This document shows positions 1-9,327 of a stretch of DNA of 64,000 nucleotides, piece after piece. The DNA lies in contig DYLS01000006.1 of NCBI GenBank assembly GCA_020721965.1, positions 8,387 to 72,386 of the forward strand, given 5' to 3'. The notes beneath the pieces are model-generated. The model was not told where the DNA came from, did not search any database, and worked only from the letters and a program-made list of their open reading frames with translations. The DNA comes from Blastopirellula marina (lineage in GTDB: Bacteria > Planctomycetota > Planctomycetia > Pirellulales > Thermoguttaceae). Both the position numbers and the translations under genes were made by a program. Within the stretch, counting starts at the first letter, position 1; each line of letters opens with the position of its first letter.

Positions 1-380
1 GGTATGCTTAGCCGCTGGCTTAGCCGCGATCCCGACAGCAATGCCGCACTTCACAATAATGCCGTACTTCACAATCGCGGGTTGCAGCGGAAGACCTGAC
101 TCTTACGACAGACTCTTGCCACAGCGGTAGTCGAGATCTCGTCGGTATAACCCAAGCACCGACGCCGGGTTGTGTTCGCGACGCGATGGCTTGAATTACG
201 GCTGGAAGGTCTGGTACACTAGACGCTTTTGCCGAGTACAGCAGAAGCGTCGCGAATCCCTCCGCTATGGCCGGATAAGAGCTACATCCGGATAAGAGCA
301 GGGCAGGCTCGCCGCGTGTCTTCGCGAATACGATTTCGAGCACCGAACCACGGGAACACAAGCTCAGAGGATCGCCATCT
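1..380. other. Spacer upstream of ndk
   Basis: I find no gene here. Two short direct repeats are visible: an 18-bp unit at 41-58 and 59-76 (two mismatches), and CCGGATAAGAGC at 271-282 and 288-299. An AGAGG ribosome-binding site at 366-370 belongs to ndk. Confidence 0.5.
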
Positions 381-839
381 ATGAAACGAACACTCGTTTT
401 GTTGAAGCCCGATTGTGTGCAGCGTCGCCTCATGGGCCGGGTCATCTCCAGGTTTGAAGAAAAAGGCTTCAACATCGTGGGCATGAAGATGTTGCGAGTG
501 ACCCCGGCATTGGCAAGGCAGCATTACGCGGAACACGTACAGAAAAGTTGGTATCCCGGGCTAGAGGCTTTTATCACCTCCGCACCGATCGTCGCGATGG
601 TGGTGGAGGGACCGGATGCAATTCGTGTGGTTCGCGAGATGGTCGGCGCAACCAATGGTCTCAAGGCCGTGGCCGGCACCATTCGTGGCGACTTCAGTTC
701 CTCACGCCAAATGAATCTGGTTCATGCCTCGGACAGCCCGGAGTCGGCACAACGCGAGCTGGCCATCTTCTTCCAGGAAGAGGAAATCTGCGAATACACC
801 CCTCTCATGAGCGACGCACTCCGCGCCGCCGATGAATGA
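381..839 (+). CDS. ndk: Nucleoside diphosphate kinase
   Basis: This cytosolic enzyme moves the gamma-phosphate from ATP to other (deoxy)nucleoside diphosphates through a phosphohistidine. The 152-residue protein is full length for the family. It opens with the nucleotide-binding LLKPD strand (Lys9), carries the TIRGDF motif near residue 100 and the active-site motif NLVHASDS with catalytic His115. The ATG follows an AGAGG ribosome-binding site at 366-370. The next gene starts only 24 bp downstream, so co-transcription is likely, although the two products have no obvious functional link. The identification is secure from the motifs. Confidence 0.95.
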   Translation: MKRTLVLLKPDCVQRRLMGRVISRFEEKGFNIVGMKMLRVTPALARQHYAEHVQKSWYPGLEAFITSAPIVAMVVEGPDAIRVVREMVGATNGLKAVAGTIRGDFSSSRQMNLVHASDSPESAQRELAIFFQEEEICEYTPLMSDALRAADE

Positions 840-863
840 CCCGCCTGGCACAGGAACATCAGA

Positions 864-2222
864 TTGAAAAAAGCTCGCTGGGTCAATCGTAAAGAACGGT
901 TTCTCGGGCATTTAGCCTCGCAGGCTGTTATTGTACTGGGGGAATTGTGTTTTTGTGTCACAATCCTTTGGAGCGCGGTTGTAATTGCCGAAGACTGGCC
1001 GGCATGGCGAGGTCCATTAGGCACAGGAGTCTGTCGAGAGACCGGCGTGCCCTGGAAATGGTCGCGAGAGGAGAATGTCCGCTGGACGGCAGAGATTCCG
1101 GCCTGGGGTAACAGTACGCCGGTCGTGTGGCGAGATAAGGTCTTTGTTACATCCCAAGACGAGCAGAACGACCTCCTGCTGATATGCCTGCGGAAAACGG
1201 ACGGCCAAGTTCTTTGGACACGCAAGGTGGGGCATGGGGAGGTTCCTAATGACGCCCCGCGCGGACAACAGAAATTTCATGCTCTGAACAATCTGGCCAG
1301 CCCCTCGCCGGTGACAGATGGGCGTTTCGTGGCGGCCCATTTCGGAAACGGTGATTTGGCTGTGTTCGACTTGGACGGGAATCTCTTGTGGCGACGCAAC
1401 TTGCAGGAAGATCACGGGCCGTATAGCATCTGGTGGGGACACGCCAATAGCCCGGTCATCGTCGGGGACCTATTGATATCGATCTGTATTCAAGACTCCT
1501 TGGCCGACATTCAAGATCATCCCAGCATTAGCTATGTCTTGGCCCACGACCTGCAAAGCGGCAAGTTAGTGTGGTTTACGCAGAGAATGACCGGCGCGGA
1601 AAAAGAACATGGTGATGCCTACACCACACCCCTCCTGCGTGAGACGAACGGCCGCGTGGAAGTTATTGTGATGGGGGCCGAACGGTTGGACGCCTACGAC
1701 TCCGCGACGGGAAGCCAGGTGTGGGCATTGCCCGGATTGCTGGGCAATCGCGTGATAACGAGTCCCACCATTCATGACGACGTGATTTATGCCACAATCG
1801 GCATGCGAGGTCCGGCTTTTGCCGTCAAAATCGGCGGTAGCGGCTTGCTTTCCCAGGACAAAATATTGTGGCAGTACGCGAAAAACACCCCAGATTCACC
1901 ATCACCGGTGGTTTGTAACGGGTTGCTTTTCATGGCTGCCGACAATGGTATCGTCCAATGTCTCGACATCGTCACAGGTGAGCTGTGCTGGCGTGAACGA
2001 ATGGGGCGAGAGTTCAAGGCTTCACCGATCACGGCGGAGAATCGCGTTTACTTTCTCGACACGTCAGGGCGTTGCACCGTTGTAGAGGCATCGCGGGACT
2101 TTCGCCCACTAGCCACGAATGAGATTCCTGATCGGATGTTGGCCTCGCCGGTAGTTTCCGACGGGAACCTTCTTCTTCGCGGCAGAGAGCGCCTTTACTG
2201 CATTGCTGTTGATGCGAGATAG
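864..2222 (+). CDS. Exported PQQ-type beta-propeller protein
   Basis: The 452-residue protein has a hydrophobic segment at about residues 20-43 followed by EDWPAWRG, a start typical of exported PQQ-like (pyrrolo-quinoline-quinone type) propellers common in Planctomycetota. Repeating blades carry motifs such as GQVLWTRKV, GNLLWRRNL, GKLVWFTQR, GSQVWALPG and GELCWRERM. The expected location is the periplasm. Many relatives are annotated as outer-membrane-assembly (BamB-like) or alcohol-dehydrogenase-like proteins, but I see no catalytic residues, so the role is open. The start is a TTG at 864, 24 bp after ndk; it is the only nearby start that keeps the whole signal peptide. Confidence 0.8.
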   Translation: MKKARWVNRKERFLGHLASQAVIVLGELCFCVTILWSAVVIAEDWPAWRGPLGTGVCRETGVPWKWSREENVRWTAEIPAWGNSTPVVWRDKVFVTSQDEQNDLLLICLRKTDGQVLWTRKVGHGEVPNDAPRGQQKFHALNNLASPSPVTDGRFVAAHFGNGDLAVFDLDGNLLWRRNLQEDHGPYSIWWGHANSPVIVGDLLISICIQDSLADIQDHPSISYVLAHDLQSGKLVWFTQRMTGAEKEHGDAYTTPLLRETNGRVEVIVMGAERLDAYDSATGSQVWALPGLLGNRVITSPTIHDDVIYATIGMRGPAFAVKIGGSGLLSQDKILWQYAKNTPDSPSPVVCNGLLFMAADNGIVQCLDIVTGELCWRERMGREFKASPITAENRVYFLDTSGRCTVVEASRDFRPLATNEIPDRMLASPVVSDGNLLLRGRERLYCIAVDAR

Positions 2223-2752
2223 AGGCAGGGGCCTTTAGCCGACGCTGGGCATTCTCGATGGTCCCTTTCTCCACTCTTTCTCGCTTCCTTCGCCGCTTCT
2301 TCCTTCTTTCTCGCTTCGTTTCCAACTTCTTCCCGCTTCGTTGCTTCGTTCTCCACTCAATCGTACCCGCGGTGCGCGTACCCCGCCGGAATGGGACGAA
2401 GATCCGAGCTTGCCGTAGTTACGTCCCAGCAATCAGGGCGATCACGGACGATTGGATTCGGGCTGCCGAAAATAACGATCGTGCGGAGTGTGACGGCAAA
2501 GATTTCGACCACCTCCGCGGGCATGTTGTCGAAACTGCGCCTTGCAAGCGTCAGTGGAGTATTTTTTTGCAGAGACTGTCTTGCATATCCTGCCTGGCGG
2601 GCCTAGCCAAAACGAAAGCAGTGTCTTGCCGTATTGTTCCTCCACTGAGCCTAGCACCATATTGCAACCCTGCTTGAGATTGGAAAGGCTTGGGCAAGAC
2701 AAAATGCAGCCATTTTCTCACGACATTGCCCTCGGCTTTTGGAGCCTCGAAC
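2223..2752. other. Spacer with a pyrimidine-rich tract
   Basis: No convincing gene. Positions 2261-2356 form a low-complexity C/T tract made of degenerate CTTC, TTTCTC and GCTTCG words. It encodes Arg/Lys/Glu-rich shadow peptides on the minus strand that look like composition artefacts. A GGAG at 2741-2744 is the ribosome-binding site of the next gene. Confidence 0.45.
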
Positions 2753-4249
2753 ATGCTCGAATTGATCGACCTGAACCAACGTATTTCCAAAAAGGACTAC
2801 GAGCAATGGTATCCACAACTCGAAATCGAGCTTGGTAGCTGCCAACGGGCGGCTCGCGAGGTCGGCTTGCCGTCCATTTGGGTGTTCGAAGGCTGGCACG
2901 CCGCGGGCAAGGGTTTACTGATCAACCGCTTGACGCAAGCCTTGGATCCTCGCGGATTCCGGGTTCACCTCATGACCTCTCCGAATCCCGAGGAGTCGCG
3001 ACGTCCTTGGCTGTGGCGCTATTGGATGAAACTCCCTGCGGCCGGAGAGATCGCTATCTTCGACCATTCGTGGTACTCCCGAGTCCTGGGCGAACGCATT
3101 GGCGGCGAGGTCTCTGAAAAGGAAGTGCTCCGCGCATATTCGCAGATTTTGGAATTCGAACGGCAGTTAACCTCCGCAGGGGTCTTGATCCACAAATTCT
3201 GGTTACACGTGGATGCCCAGGAGCAACGCAAGCGGTTCAGAAAGCTTAAGAAAGATGCCGCGACGGCTTGGAAGGTCACAAAGGGCTATTGGGAGCAGAA
3301 CCGGAATTACGATCGCTGGATACAAGCCGTGGAGGAGACCTTGGCCCGCACGAACACCCCCGATGCCCCTTGGACCATCGTGGAGGCTACGCACGCCAAA
3401 TATGCCCGTGTCAAGATTTTTCGAACACTTTCGCAACGGATGCGAGAAGCCGTCGCCGCAAGGCAAGATGTGCCGCCTGCGAAGGGCACCCCAATGCCAG
3501 CGCCAAGCTCGAACGCTCTGGTCCGTCCTACCGTCCTGGATCGCGTGGACCTGACCCGTTCGTTGACACGAGAAGAGTACGAACGAGAGCTTCGCACACT
3601 CCGTTCGAGACTGTACGATCTAGAGCACCTGGCCTATCAGGCCAAGATTCCCATCGTCATCGCTTACGAGGGTTGGGACGCGGCAGGCAAAGGGGGCAAT
3701 ATCAAACGGTTGACTCGCGGATTGGACCCCCGGGGTTATCAAGTCGTCCCGATTGGACCTCCCTCGGACGAGGAGCGACTACATCACTACTTGTGGCGAT
3801 TCTGGCGGCATATCCCCAAAACAGGCCACATCACGATCTTTGACCGCTCTTGGTACGGTCGCGTCCTCGTCGAGCGAGTGGAAGGTTTTTGCACGGAGGG
3901 AGAGTGGCGACGGGCGTTCTCGGAGATCAACGAGTTCGAACATCAACTCGTCGATTCGGGAACGGTGATCGTCAAGTTCTGGCTCCACATCGATCAAACG
4001 GAGCAACTGCGGCGATTCCAAGAGCGCGCCAACACCCCGTCGAAGCAATGGAAGATCACGGACGAAGACTGGCGAAATCGCGAGAAATGGCCGCAGTATG
4101 AGGTTGCCGTCGTGGATATGCTGGAACGCACCAGCACCGTTCACGCCCCGTGGACGATTCTGGAGGCCAATTGCAAACTCTACGCGCGGATCAAGGCTTT
4201 AAAAACCGTTGCCGACGCAATCGAATCTGCAATTCACAGCCGCAGATGA
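2753..4249 (+). CDS. pap: Two-domain PPK2-family polyphosphate:AMP phosphotransferase
   Basis: This enzyme would use polyphosphate to phosphorylate AMP to ADP. The 498-residue protein is a tandem of two PPK2 domains. The first has a Walker A-like EGWHAAGKG at 46-54 and FDHSWYSRVLGER near 103. The second has EGWDAAGKG at 306-314 and FDRSWYGRVLVERVEGF near 363. In the N-terminal domain the Asp of the Walker A loop is His, as expected if catalysis sits in the C-terminal domain, which is the known pattern for fused PPK2 proteins. An in-frame TTG lies upstream at 2690, but the ATG at 2753 has GGAG at 2741-2744 with 8-nt spacing, and homology starts right after it. Confidence 0.9.
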   Translation: MLELIDLNQRISKKDYEQWYPQLEIELGSCQRAAREVGLPSIWVFEGWHAAGKGLLINRLTQALDPRGFRVHLMTSPNPEESRRPWLWRYWMKLPAAGEIAIFDHSWYSRVLGERIGGEVSEKEVLRAYSQILEFERQLTSAGVLIHKFWLHVDAQEQRKRFRKLKKDAATAWKVTKGYWEQNRNYDRWIQAVEETLARTNTPDAPWTIVEATHAKYARVKIFRTLSQRMREAVAARQDVPPAKGTPMPAPSSNALVRPTVLDRVDLTRSLTREEYERELRTLRSRLYDLEHLAYQAKIPIVIAYEGWDAAGKGGNIKRLTRGLDPRGYQVVPIGPPSDEERLHHYLWRFWRHIPKTGHITIFDRSWYGRVLVERVEGFCTEGEWRRAFSEINEFEHQLVDSGTVIVKFWLHIDQTEQLRRFQERANTPSKQWKITDEDWRNREKWPQYEVAVVDMLERTSTVHAPWTILEANCKLYARIKALKTVADAIESAIHSRR

Positions 4250-4280
4250 CTGCGTCACCTCGGACTTGAAGCCCAGGCTC

Positions 4281-4523
4281 TCACTCGCCTACAAACGGTA
4301 GAAGGGCCATGTAGCGGGCGCGCTTGATCGCCATTGTCACGACGTGCTGGCTGGCAGCCGCGCATCCCGTCTTGCGCCGCCCCACAATCTTCCCCTGACG
4401 ATTCGTCAGTTTTTTGAGCAGCTCGATATCCTTGTAATCCACGTACAGGGGCCGAGGATACTGTCCATCCACCATCAAGGGATCGCGTTTCCGTCGCTTA
4501 GTTCGCACCCGTTTCTTGGCCAT
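4281..4523 (-). CDS. rpsR: Small ribosomal subunit protein bS18
   Basis: The 80-residue basic protein has the diagnostic bS18 core: [23 protein letters not shown] near residue 50, and the [11 protein letters not shown] tail. It binds 16S rRNA next to bS6. In many bacteria the order is rpsF-ssb-rpsR. Here it stands alone and converges on the polyphosphate kinase gene, with 31 bp between the two stop codons. It is preceded by a long spacer filled with insertion elements. Confidence 0.95.
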   Translation of the reverse strand: MAKKRVRTKRRKRDPLMVDGQYPRPLYVDYKDIELLKKLTNRQGKIVGRRKTGCAAASQHVVTMAIKRARYMALLPFVGE

Positions 4524-4711
4524 ACGCGTTACCTATTCCAAGTTTCAATAAGCGAGATACACCCCACCGCGACGGCGTGCGTCGCATGAGCAACATCATG
4601 AGTATGACATCAGTGTATCAATCCACGAGATTTTCGCAAGGATGGCTGAGCGGACAATCCCCACGTGTGCGGGGGCAGTTTGAGGCTTACGGAATGCGCC
4701 GACGACCTTAG

Positions 4712-4938
4712 TACGACAGGAGACCCCCTCTAATGGCGGGAAATACCCGGCCCATTTTGTGAGCGGTTATGCCCCACCGCTACAAGATTTTGCCCGGTGG
4801 CCCACTCTTATTTCACACGCCCATTGAGGCACAACATGTAGCATTGGCAGGGACTTCTGGAATCAACATATAGTGACGAGCAATGGCGGTTGGGCACCAC
4901 GAGATTTTGAGCCAAGCAAACAAACCTGCGCTGTAGTA
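4712..4938 (+). repeat. M1 element copy A, interrupted by M4
   Basis: The right half (4899-4938) ends in TGCGCTGTAGTA, the right terminal repeat of the M1 family, and contains the M1 core GAGCCAAGCAAACAA. The left half (about 4712-4792) is more diverged but aligns through GGTTATGCCCCACC and CAAGATTTTG. A 103-bp M4 element sits in the middle. The outer flanks TTAG and TGAG match at three of four bases. Confidence 0.65.
4796..4898 (-). mobile_element. M4 element nested in M1 copy A
   Basis: The element is 103 bp and starts with GGTGGCCCACTC; its right end GCAATGGCGGTTGGGCACC is a degenerate inverted repeat of that start. It aligns end to end, at the same length, with the reverse complement of 31732-31834. 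It is flanked by 11-bp direct repeats, ACAAGATTTTG at 4782-4792 and ACGAGATTTTG at 4899-4909, which are the interrupted M1 sequence duplicated with one mismatch. It has no coding capacity. Confidence 0.75.
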
Positions 4939-4959
4939 TGAGTGGCCGAAGCCGGTTGC

Positions 4960-5637
4960 TCAATGCTTTTTGACCGATACCCCAACGCCGCTCCTGTCCA
5001 TGTGTAGGAAAATCGTTTCCAAATCGGGATTGTTCGTGATTGCTTCCACGAATCGCGGGTCCGCCATATTGGGGGTCATGTTGTGGGCAATGACGACCCC
5101 CCCCGGACGGACCAGCGGCAGAAGCTTTTGCAGGTAGTCTAAATAGCCGGTCTTATCTGCATCGAGAAATAAGACGTCGATCGGATCCTTGAGCTGCTTG
5201 ACGGTCTCGTGAGCGTCACCAAGCACTTGCGTGACAATGTCGGACACCCCGGCCGCCTCAAAATTGGCCTTGGCCATGGCTGACCGTCTTTCGTCAATGT
5301 CGAACGTCGTCAGCGCGCCGCCGGTCCCTTTCAGGGCCAAACAGAACCACAAACCGGAATAACCTACCGAGGTTCCGATCTCAACTACGCGTTTGGCGCC
5401 GACGGCCTCGGTCCAGGCACGGAGCAGGCGACCATCCTCCTCGGGCACGATCATATTCCCGGCTCGTTGTTCGCGTCCCACCCGATCGATCACCTCGAGG
5501 ATGCGTTTTTCAACGTCATTCTTGGGCAGCGTCCGGGCCTCAAAGATAGCACGAGGGGCAAGGGGACGTTGCGCCCAAGCCAGGGTAAATGCCGTAGCGA
5601 CAGCCAAACCCAGCGCAATAACGAGAGCTTGCCGCAT
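4960..5637 (-). CDS. Exported class I SAM-dependent O-methyltransferase-like protein
   Basis: The 225-residue protein has a Rossmann methyltransferase domain at about 40-220 with motif I VVEIGTSVGYSGLW, the acidic FDIDERR after strand 2, and VLFLDADKTGYLDYL, which carries the Asp used for metal or substrate contact in catechol/caffeoyl-CoA O-methyltransferases. The N-terminus is a clear signal peptide (ALVIALGLAVATAFTLAWA), so the product should be exported. That is odd for an enzyme needing cytosolic SAM. The ATG has a GAGGAGG ribosome-binding site. The TGA stop of a cut-off upstream frame lies just before it at 5648. Confidence 0.8.
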   Translation of the reverse strand: MRQALVIALGLAVATAFTLAWAQRPLAPRAIFEARTLPKNDVEKRILEVIDRVGREQRAGNMIVPEEDGRLLRAWTEAVGAKRVVEIGTSVGYSGLWFCLALKGTGGALTTFDIDERRSAMAKANFEAAGVSDIVTQVLGDAHETVKQLKDPIDVLFLDADKTGYLDYLQKLLPLVRPGGVVIAHNMTPNMADPRFVEAITNNPDLETIFLHMDRSGVGVSVKKH

Positions 5638-5647
5638 GTTGACCTCC

Positions 5648-5793
5648 TCATTCAGGCGTTAGGGCGAAACAATCAAACCGCGAACCGTGGGCGAGCAGGG
5701 CATCCGAAATTTGTTGCGATTGATCCGGAGGCCGTGCTTGACCACCCGTTGCAATCGCAGATAAAGCCTCCAAAATATCCTGAGGTACTTTCA
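5648..5793 (-). pseudogene. 3' remnant of a gene cut off by M1 copy B
   Basis: The minus frame reads about 48 plausible residues (VPQDILEALSAIATGG to FALTPE) and ends at a TGA next to the ribosome-binding site of the O-methyltransferase gene, the spacing expected of a preceding operon gene. Upstream of 5793 the frame runs straight into M1 copy B. I do not recognise the protein. The inference is that the 5' part was lost when the element arrived. Confidence 0.35.
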
Positions 5794-5905
5794 GACCACG
5801 GCGTAAAATCCGTCGGATTGCATGATGGGCCCGGCACACTTTGCGAGGTAGTACGTCGCATCAGCACCAGATGTTGAGCCAAGCGAACAACCCTGCGCTG
5901 TATGA
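5794..5905 (+). repeat. M1 element copy B
   Basis: This 112-bp copy contains ATTGCATGATG, the M1 core GATGTTGAGCCAAGCGAAC and the right end TGCGCTGTATGA. The left end GACCACGGCGTAAAA is a decayed match to TACTACAGCGCAAAG. The flanking duplication is no longer recognisable. Confidence 0.7.
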
Positions 5906-5996
5906 TTGGTGTGGCGTTTCCATATTTTAACCCCGGATATCGCAAGAAGTATCCGTGAAGGCACGAAAAACAAAAGAGCAAAGGATCGTGGGGGAA

Positions 5997-7421
5997 ATGA
6001 CTGAGGAAGTCTTAGACAGCGTTGGCCGGTTTGAGAACGAGAGTCTTAGTTACGACCCCATTCACGGATATATCGAATTTGTTCCGCAACGGGGAGTTCC
6101 TGCGCATGAGGTCAGCGAGCAGGCAGTCATCGACCATCCGTGGGTTCAACGGTTGAGGCAGATTCATCAGCTACAAACGGCCTGGCTGGTCTTTCCAACG
6201 GCGGTCCATACCCGATTTCAGCACGTCTTGGGGGCCATGCATCTGGCCGGGCGGTGTGCCCGACAGTTGTACGAGGGATTGAAGCGCGTCGACCGTGGAA
6301 CTCCCAGTCCCGCCTACGTGGAAACGCTATTGCGATTGGCGGGGCTGTTGCACGATACGGGCCACGGACCTTTCGGGCACTTCTTTGATCAATTCTACTT
6401 GAAACGCTATGGCTTGAACCACGAAACTTTGGGGGCCGAGATCATTCGCCGGGAACTGGGGGCGATGTTGCGGCTCGTGCGTCGCAACCCCAACGGCGCG
6501 ATGCCTTCGGATGAAACGATCGATCCCGAACACATCTGTTTCCTAATCACCCGGCCTCGTGAAAACGACCTTGCCGGAATGCCAAACTGGCTGCGGCTCT
6601 TGCGGGGCTTGTTCAGCGGAATCTATACCGTGGACAACATGGATTTTGTCCTGCGGGACGCTTATATGTCGGGGTACAATTGCCGCATTTTCGATTTGGA
6701 GCGGCTTCTGCACTACAGTTTCGTGGGGCCGCAGGGCTTGACGATCCATGAGCGAGGCCTCCCTTCACTGGTGCGATTCATCTCGGCCAGGGCAGAGCTA
6801 TTTCGATCGATCTATTTCCACCGCACGGTCCGCTCCATCGATTTGACGTTGCAAGACCTGTTTGCAAGCAGTCATGCGAGGCTGTTTCCCGGCGATCCGC
6901 TGCGGCATCTCGACCAGTACCGCGAGTTGACCGACTGGTCGCTACTCGTTGATGTCGGGCGCTGGGTGCGTTCACCCGACGCTGAAACGGCGGAGCTGGG
7001 GGCACGTTGGCAGGACTTCCTGACGCGTCGCATTCGATGGAAAATGGTGTGTGAGCGGACCGTTTTCTTTCGGCGAGGCCAATCCGAGGAGTCGAGCGTT
7101 TTCAGCGATGAAAGGCTGTTTGAGGAAGCGGTGCGCAATCGGCTTCCCGAGGATTTGCGCGACATTCCCCTGCGGTTTGACCCGCCGAGGCACGTGCACC
7201 GGCCCGGGTCTCGCGCCCCGGCGTCCGGTCAGAATTACCTTTACGATCCATCGACACGGGAAATCCGTCCCTTGGATGCCCGCGAGCTGTACCGGGAGAT
7301 ACCGCTCAGCTATCGCATTTGCCGAATCTACGCCTTGGATTTGCAATGTGCCAGCGAGGTTGCCGCCGCGATGGATAGCTTGATAGGCAGCGACCAAGCC
7401 GACGACCCGACTAACATGTGA
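5997..7421 (+). CDS. HD-superfamily phosphohydrolase (dNTPase/SAMHD1-like)
   Basis: A metal-dependent HD hydrolase of the COG1078 type, related to dGTP triphosphohydrolases. Counted from the ATG at 5997 (474 residues), the metal-site motifs are HTRFQH at 71-76, the HD pair in [13 protein letters not shown] at 119-120, and the later [15 protein letters not shown] segment. The substrate is probably a nucleotide. I see no fused regulatory domain. A GTG at 5955 would add 14 residues; I prefer the ATG because AAGGA at 5981-5985 precedes it. The TGA stop (7419-7421) lies 83 bp before the purB start, so the two may be co-transcribed, which would fit a role in purine nucleotide balance. Confidence 0.8.
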   Translation: MTEEVLDSVGRFENESLSYDPIHGYIEFVPQRGVPAHEVSEQAVIDHPWVQRLRQIHQLQTAWLVFPTAVHTRFQHVLGAMHLAGRCARQLYEGLKRVDRGTPSPAYVETLLRLAGLLHDTGHGPFGHFFDQFYLKRYGLNHETLGAEIIRRELGAMLRLVRRNPNGAMPSDETIDPEHICFLITRPRENDLAGMPNWLRLLRGLFSGIYTVDNMDFVLRDAYMSGYNCRIFDLERLLHYSFVGPQGLTIHERGLPSLVRFISARAELFRSIYFHRTVRSIDLTLQDLFASSHARLFPGDPLRHLDQYRELTDWSLLVDVGRWVRSPDAETAELGARWQDFLTRRIRWKMVCERTVFFRRGQSEESSVFSDERLFEEAVRNRLPEDLRDIPLRFDPPRHVHRPGSRAPASGQNYLYDPSTREIRPLDARELYREIPLSYRICRIYALDLQCASEVAAAMDSLIGSDQADDPTNM

Positions 7422-7504
7422 AGGATTGTGGAAGCAAATCCTGGTCCTTTCCTCTTGTATCCCAAGGGACTGGGGTGGTGTTCCTTGTTCACGGAGCCAA
7501 AGCC

Positions 7505-8944
7505 TTGAGTCTTCCGTTTGCCGATACCGATTACGACAATCCACTACTCTCGCGATACGCCTCCAAGGTGATGAGCGAACTCTTTAGCCCGCGCCGCCGA
7601 ATTCAAACATGGCGGCGTCTCTGGATATTCCTGGCGGAGGCCCAGCGAGAGTTGGGCCTGCCGATCACGCCGGAACAGATCCAGGAAATGCAGCGCGCGG
7701 TGGATGACATCGATTGGGAACGGGCAGCGGAATACGAACGCCGCTTACGGCACGACGTGATGGCCCATGTTCACGCCTTTGGCGATCGTTGCCCACTGGC
7801 CAAGGGAATCATTCACCTTGGTGCTACTAGTTGCTATGTCACCGATAACGCCGATTTAATGTTGATGCGGGATGCCTTGCGATTGCTGGCAACGCGGTTG
7901 GCTGCGGTCATCGACAGCTTGGCCTCTTTCGCCGCGGAGTACCGCGATCTGCCCTGTCTGGGTTTCACTCATTTTCAGCCTGCTCAGCCCACGACGGTAG
8001 GCAAACGCGCGTGCCTTTGGGCGTACGATTTCGTCCTCGATCTTCGCGAGTTGGAGCACCGCTTGTCGGAATTGCGGGCACGGGGCGTTCAGGGTACGAC
8101 CGGCACCCAGGCCAGCTTTCTGGCATTGTTCGGCGGCGATCACGAGAAAGTCCGTCGCCTGAATGAGCTGGTGTGCGAGAAAATGGGGTTTCGCCAGTCC
8201 TATGCCCTAACGGGACAGACTTATTCACGAAAGATCGACGCACAGATTTTAGCCGTCCTGGCTCAAATGGCCGCCAGTGCTCACAAGATGGCGACCGACA
8301 TTCGCCTTTTGGCACATCGTAAGGAAATCGAGGAACCATTCGAAAAAGAGCAGGTCGGCTCTTCCGCGATGGCGTACAAGCGCAATCCCATGCGGTGTGA
8401 GCGGATTTGCGCGTTGGCCCGGTTCCTGGCCTCTTTGGAGGCGAATGGTGCGGCCACGCATTCCATCCAATGGCTAGAAAGAACCTTGGACGATAGTGCC
8501 AATAGGCGTTTGGTGCTTCCCCAAGCCTTTCTGACAGCGGACGCAATTGCCATCCTTTGCCAGAACGTCGTTTCCGGTCTGGTGGTCTACCCGGAAGTCA
8601 TCGCTCGACATCTTCGCGAAGAATTACCGTTCATGGCGACGGAAAACATCTTGATGGCGGCGGTGGCGGCGGGGGGGGATCGGCAAGACCTGCACGAACG
8701 TATCCGCCGACATAGCCACGCTGCGGCCGAGGTCGTGAAGAGATATGGCAAGCCCAATGACCTGCTCGCGCGGTTGCAAGACGACCCCGCGTTCTCAGCG
8801 GTGGATTTCACTTCCGAGCTGGATCCGCAGCGGTTCATCGGCCGGGCACCCCAACAAGTCGATGAATTCATCGCCCAGTACGTAGAACCCATCCGCAAGG
8901 CATATCTGAGCGTAGGACGACCCGAGGCGGACGTTCGCCTCTAA
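7505..8944 (+). CDS. purB: Adenylosuccinate lyase
   Basis: The enzyme cleaves SAICAR and adenylosuccinate in purine synthesis. The 479-residue protein opens with [18 protein letters not shown], typical of the eukaryote-like PurB branch, and carries the fumarase/aspartase superfamily signature [14 protein letters not shown]. It also has the catalytic-region segments [15 protein letters not shown] and [11 protein letters not shown]. The frame is open back to 7418, but the TTG at 7505 has GGAG at 7493-7496 with 8-nt spacing and places the conserved N-terminus correctly. An M3 element lies about 100 bp downstream. Confidence 0.93.
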   Translation: MSLPFADTDYDNPLLSRYASKVMSELFSPRRRIQTWRRLWIFLAEAQRELGLPITPEQIQEMQRAVDDIDWERAAEYERRLRHDVMAHVHAFGDRCPLAKGIIHLGATSCYVTDNADLMLMRDALRLLATRLAAVIDSLASFAAEYRDLPCLGFTHFQPAQPTTVGKRACLWAYDFVLDLRELEHRLSELRARGVQGTTGTQASFLALFGGDHEKVRRLNELVCEKMGFRQSYALTGQTYSRKIDAQILAVLAQMAASAHKMATDIRLLAHRKEIEEPFEKEQVGSSAMAYKRNPMRCERICALARFLASLEANGAATHSIQWLERTLDDSANRRLVLPQAFLTADAIAILCQNVVSGLVVYPEVIARHLREELPFMATENILMAAVAAGGDRQDLHERIRRHSHAAAEVVKRYGKPNDLLARLQDDPAFSAVDFTSELDPQRFIGRAPQQVDEFIAQYVEPIRKAYLSVGRPEADVRL

Positions 8945-9043
8945 AATCATCTCTCGACGAAGACCGTACCAATGGCTGTGGCGGGGGCTTCGCCGGAAAG
9001 TCGCCCGCTACCTTTCGATCTTATGCGATCGCTATAGCTATCC

Positions 9044-9301
9044 GGTAACCGTTCACGGCTGCGATATAACGGACAAGATTTGTAAAACAACGAGGGTTGT
9101 TCAGAGGTTCCAGACGTTCCTAGAGCGCGGAACGGAATGTCATTTCGACGAGCGCAACAGTGTCATTTCGACGAGCGCCAGCGAGGAGAAGTCTTAACCC
9201 TTGTCAAGAAGATTTCTCGCCTCAAAAGATCTCTCGCTTTGCTCGAAATGACAGGAGAACGATCCGTTGTGCGGTGACGAGAGCCCCCGTGAAACGACTA
9301 C
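9044..9301 (+). mobile_element. M3 element copy a, with perfect 7-bp duplication
   Basis: This 258-bp element runs from GGTAACCGTTCACGG to CCGTGAAACGACTAC, which are inverted repeats of each other. The flanks are identical: GCTATCC at 9037-9043 and at 9302-9308. Inside are several copies of the TCATTTCGACGAGCGC-type motif. It has no coding capacity and lies between the convergent purB and mcsB genes. Confidence 0.8.
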
Positions 9302-9327
9302 GCTATCCGCCATTAACCGTCGAGATA

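Noticed and set aside
2258-2357. Lys/Arg/Glu-rich minus frame over the pyrimidine tract
   Set aside because: A direct consequence of low-complexity C/T DNA.
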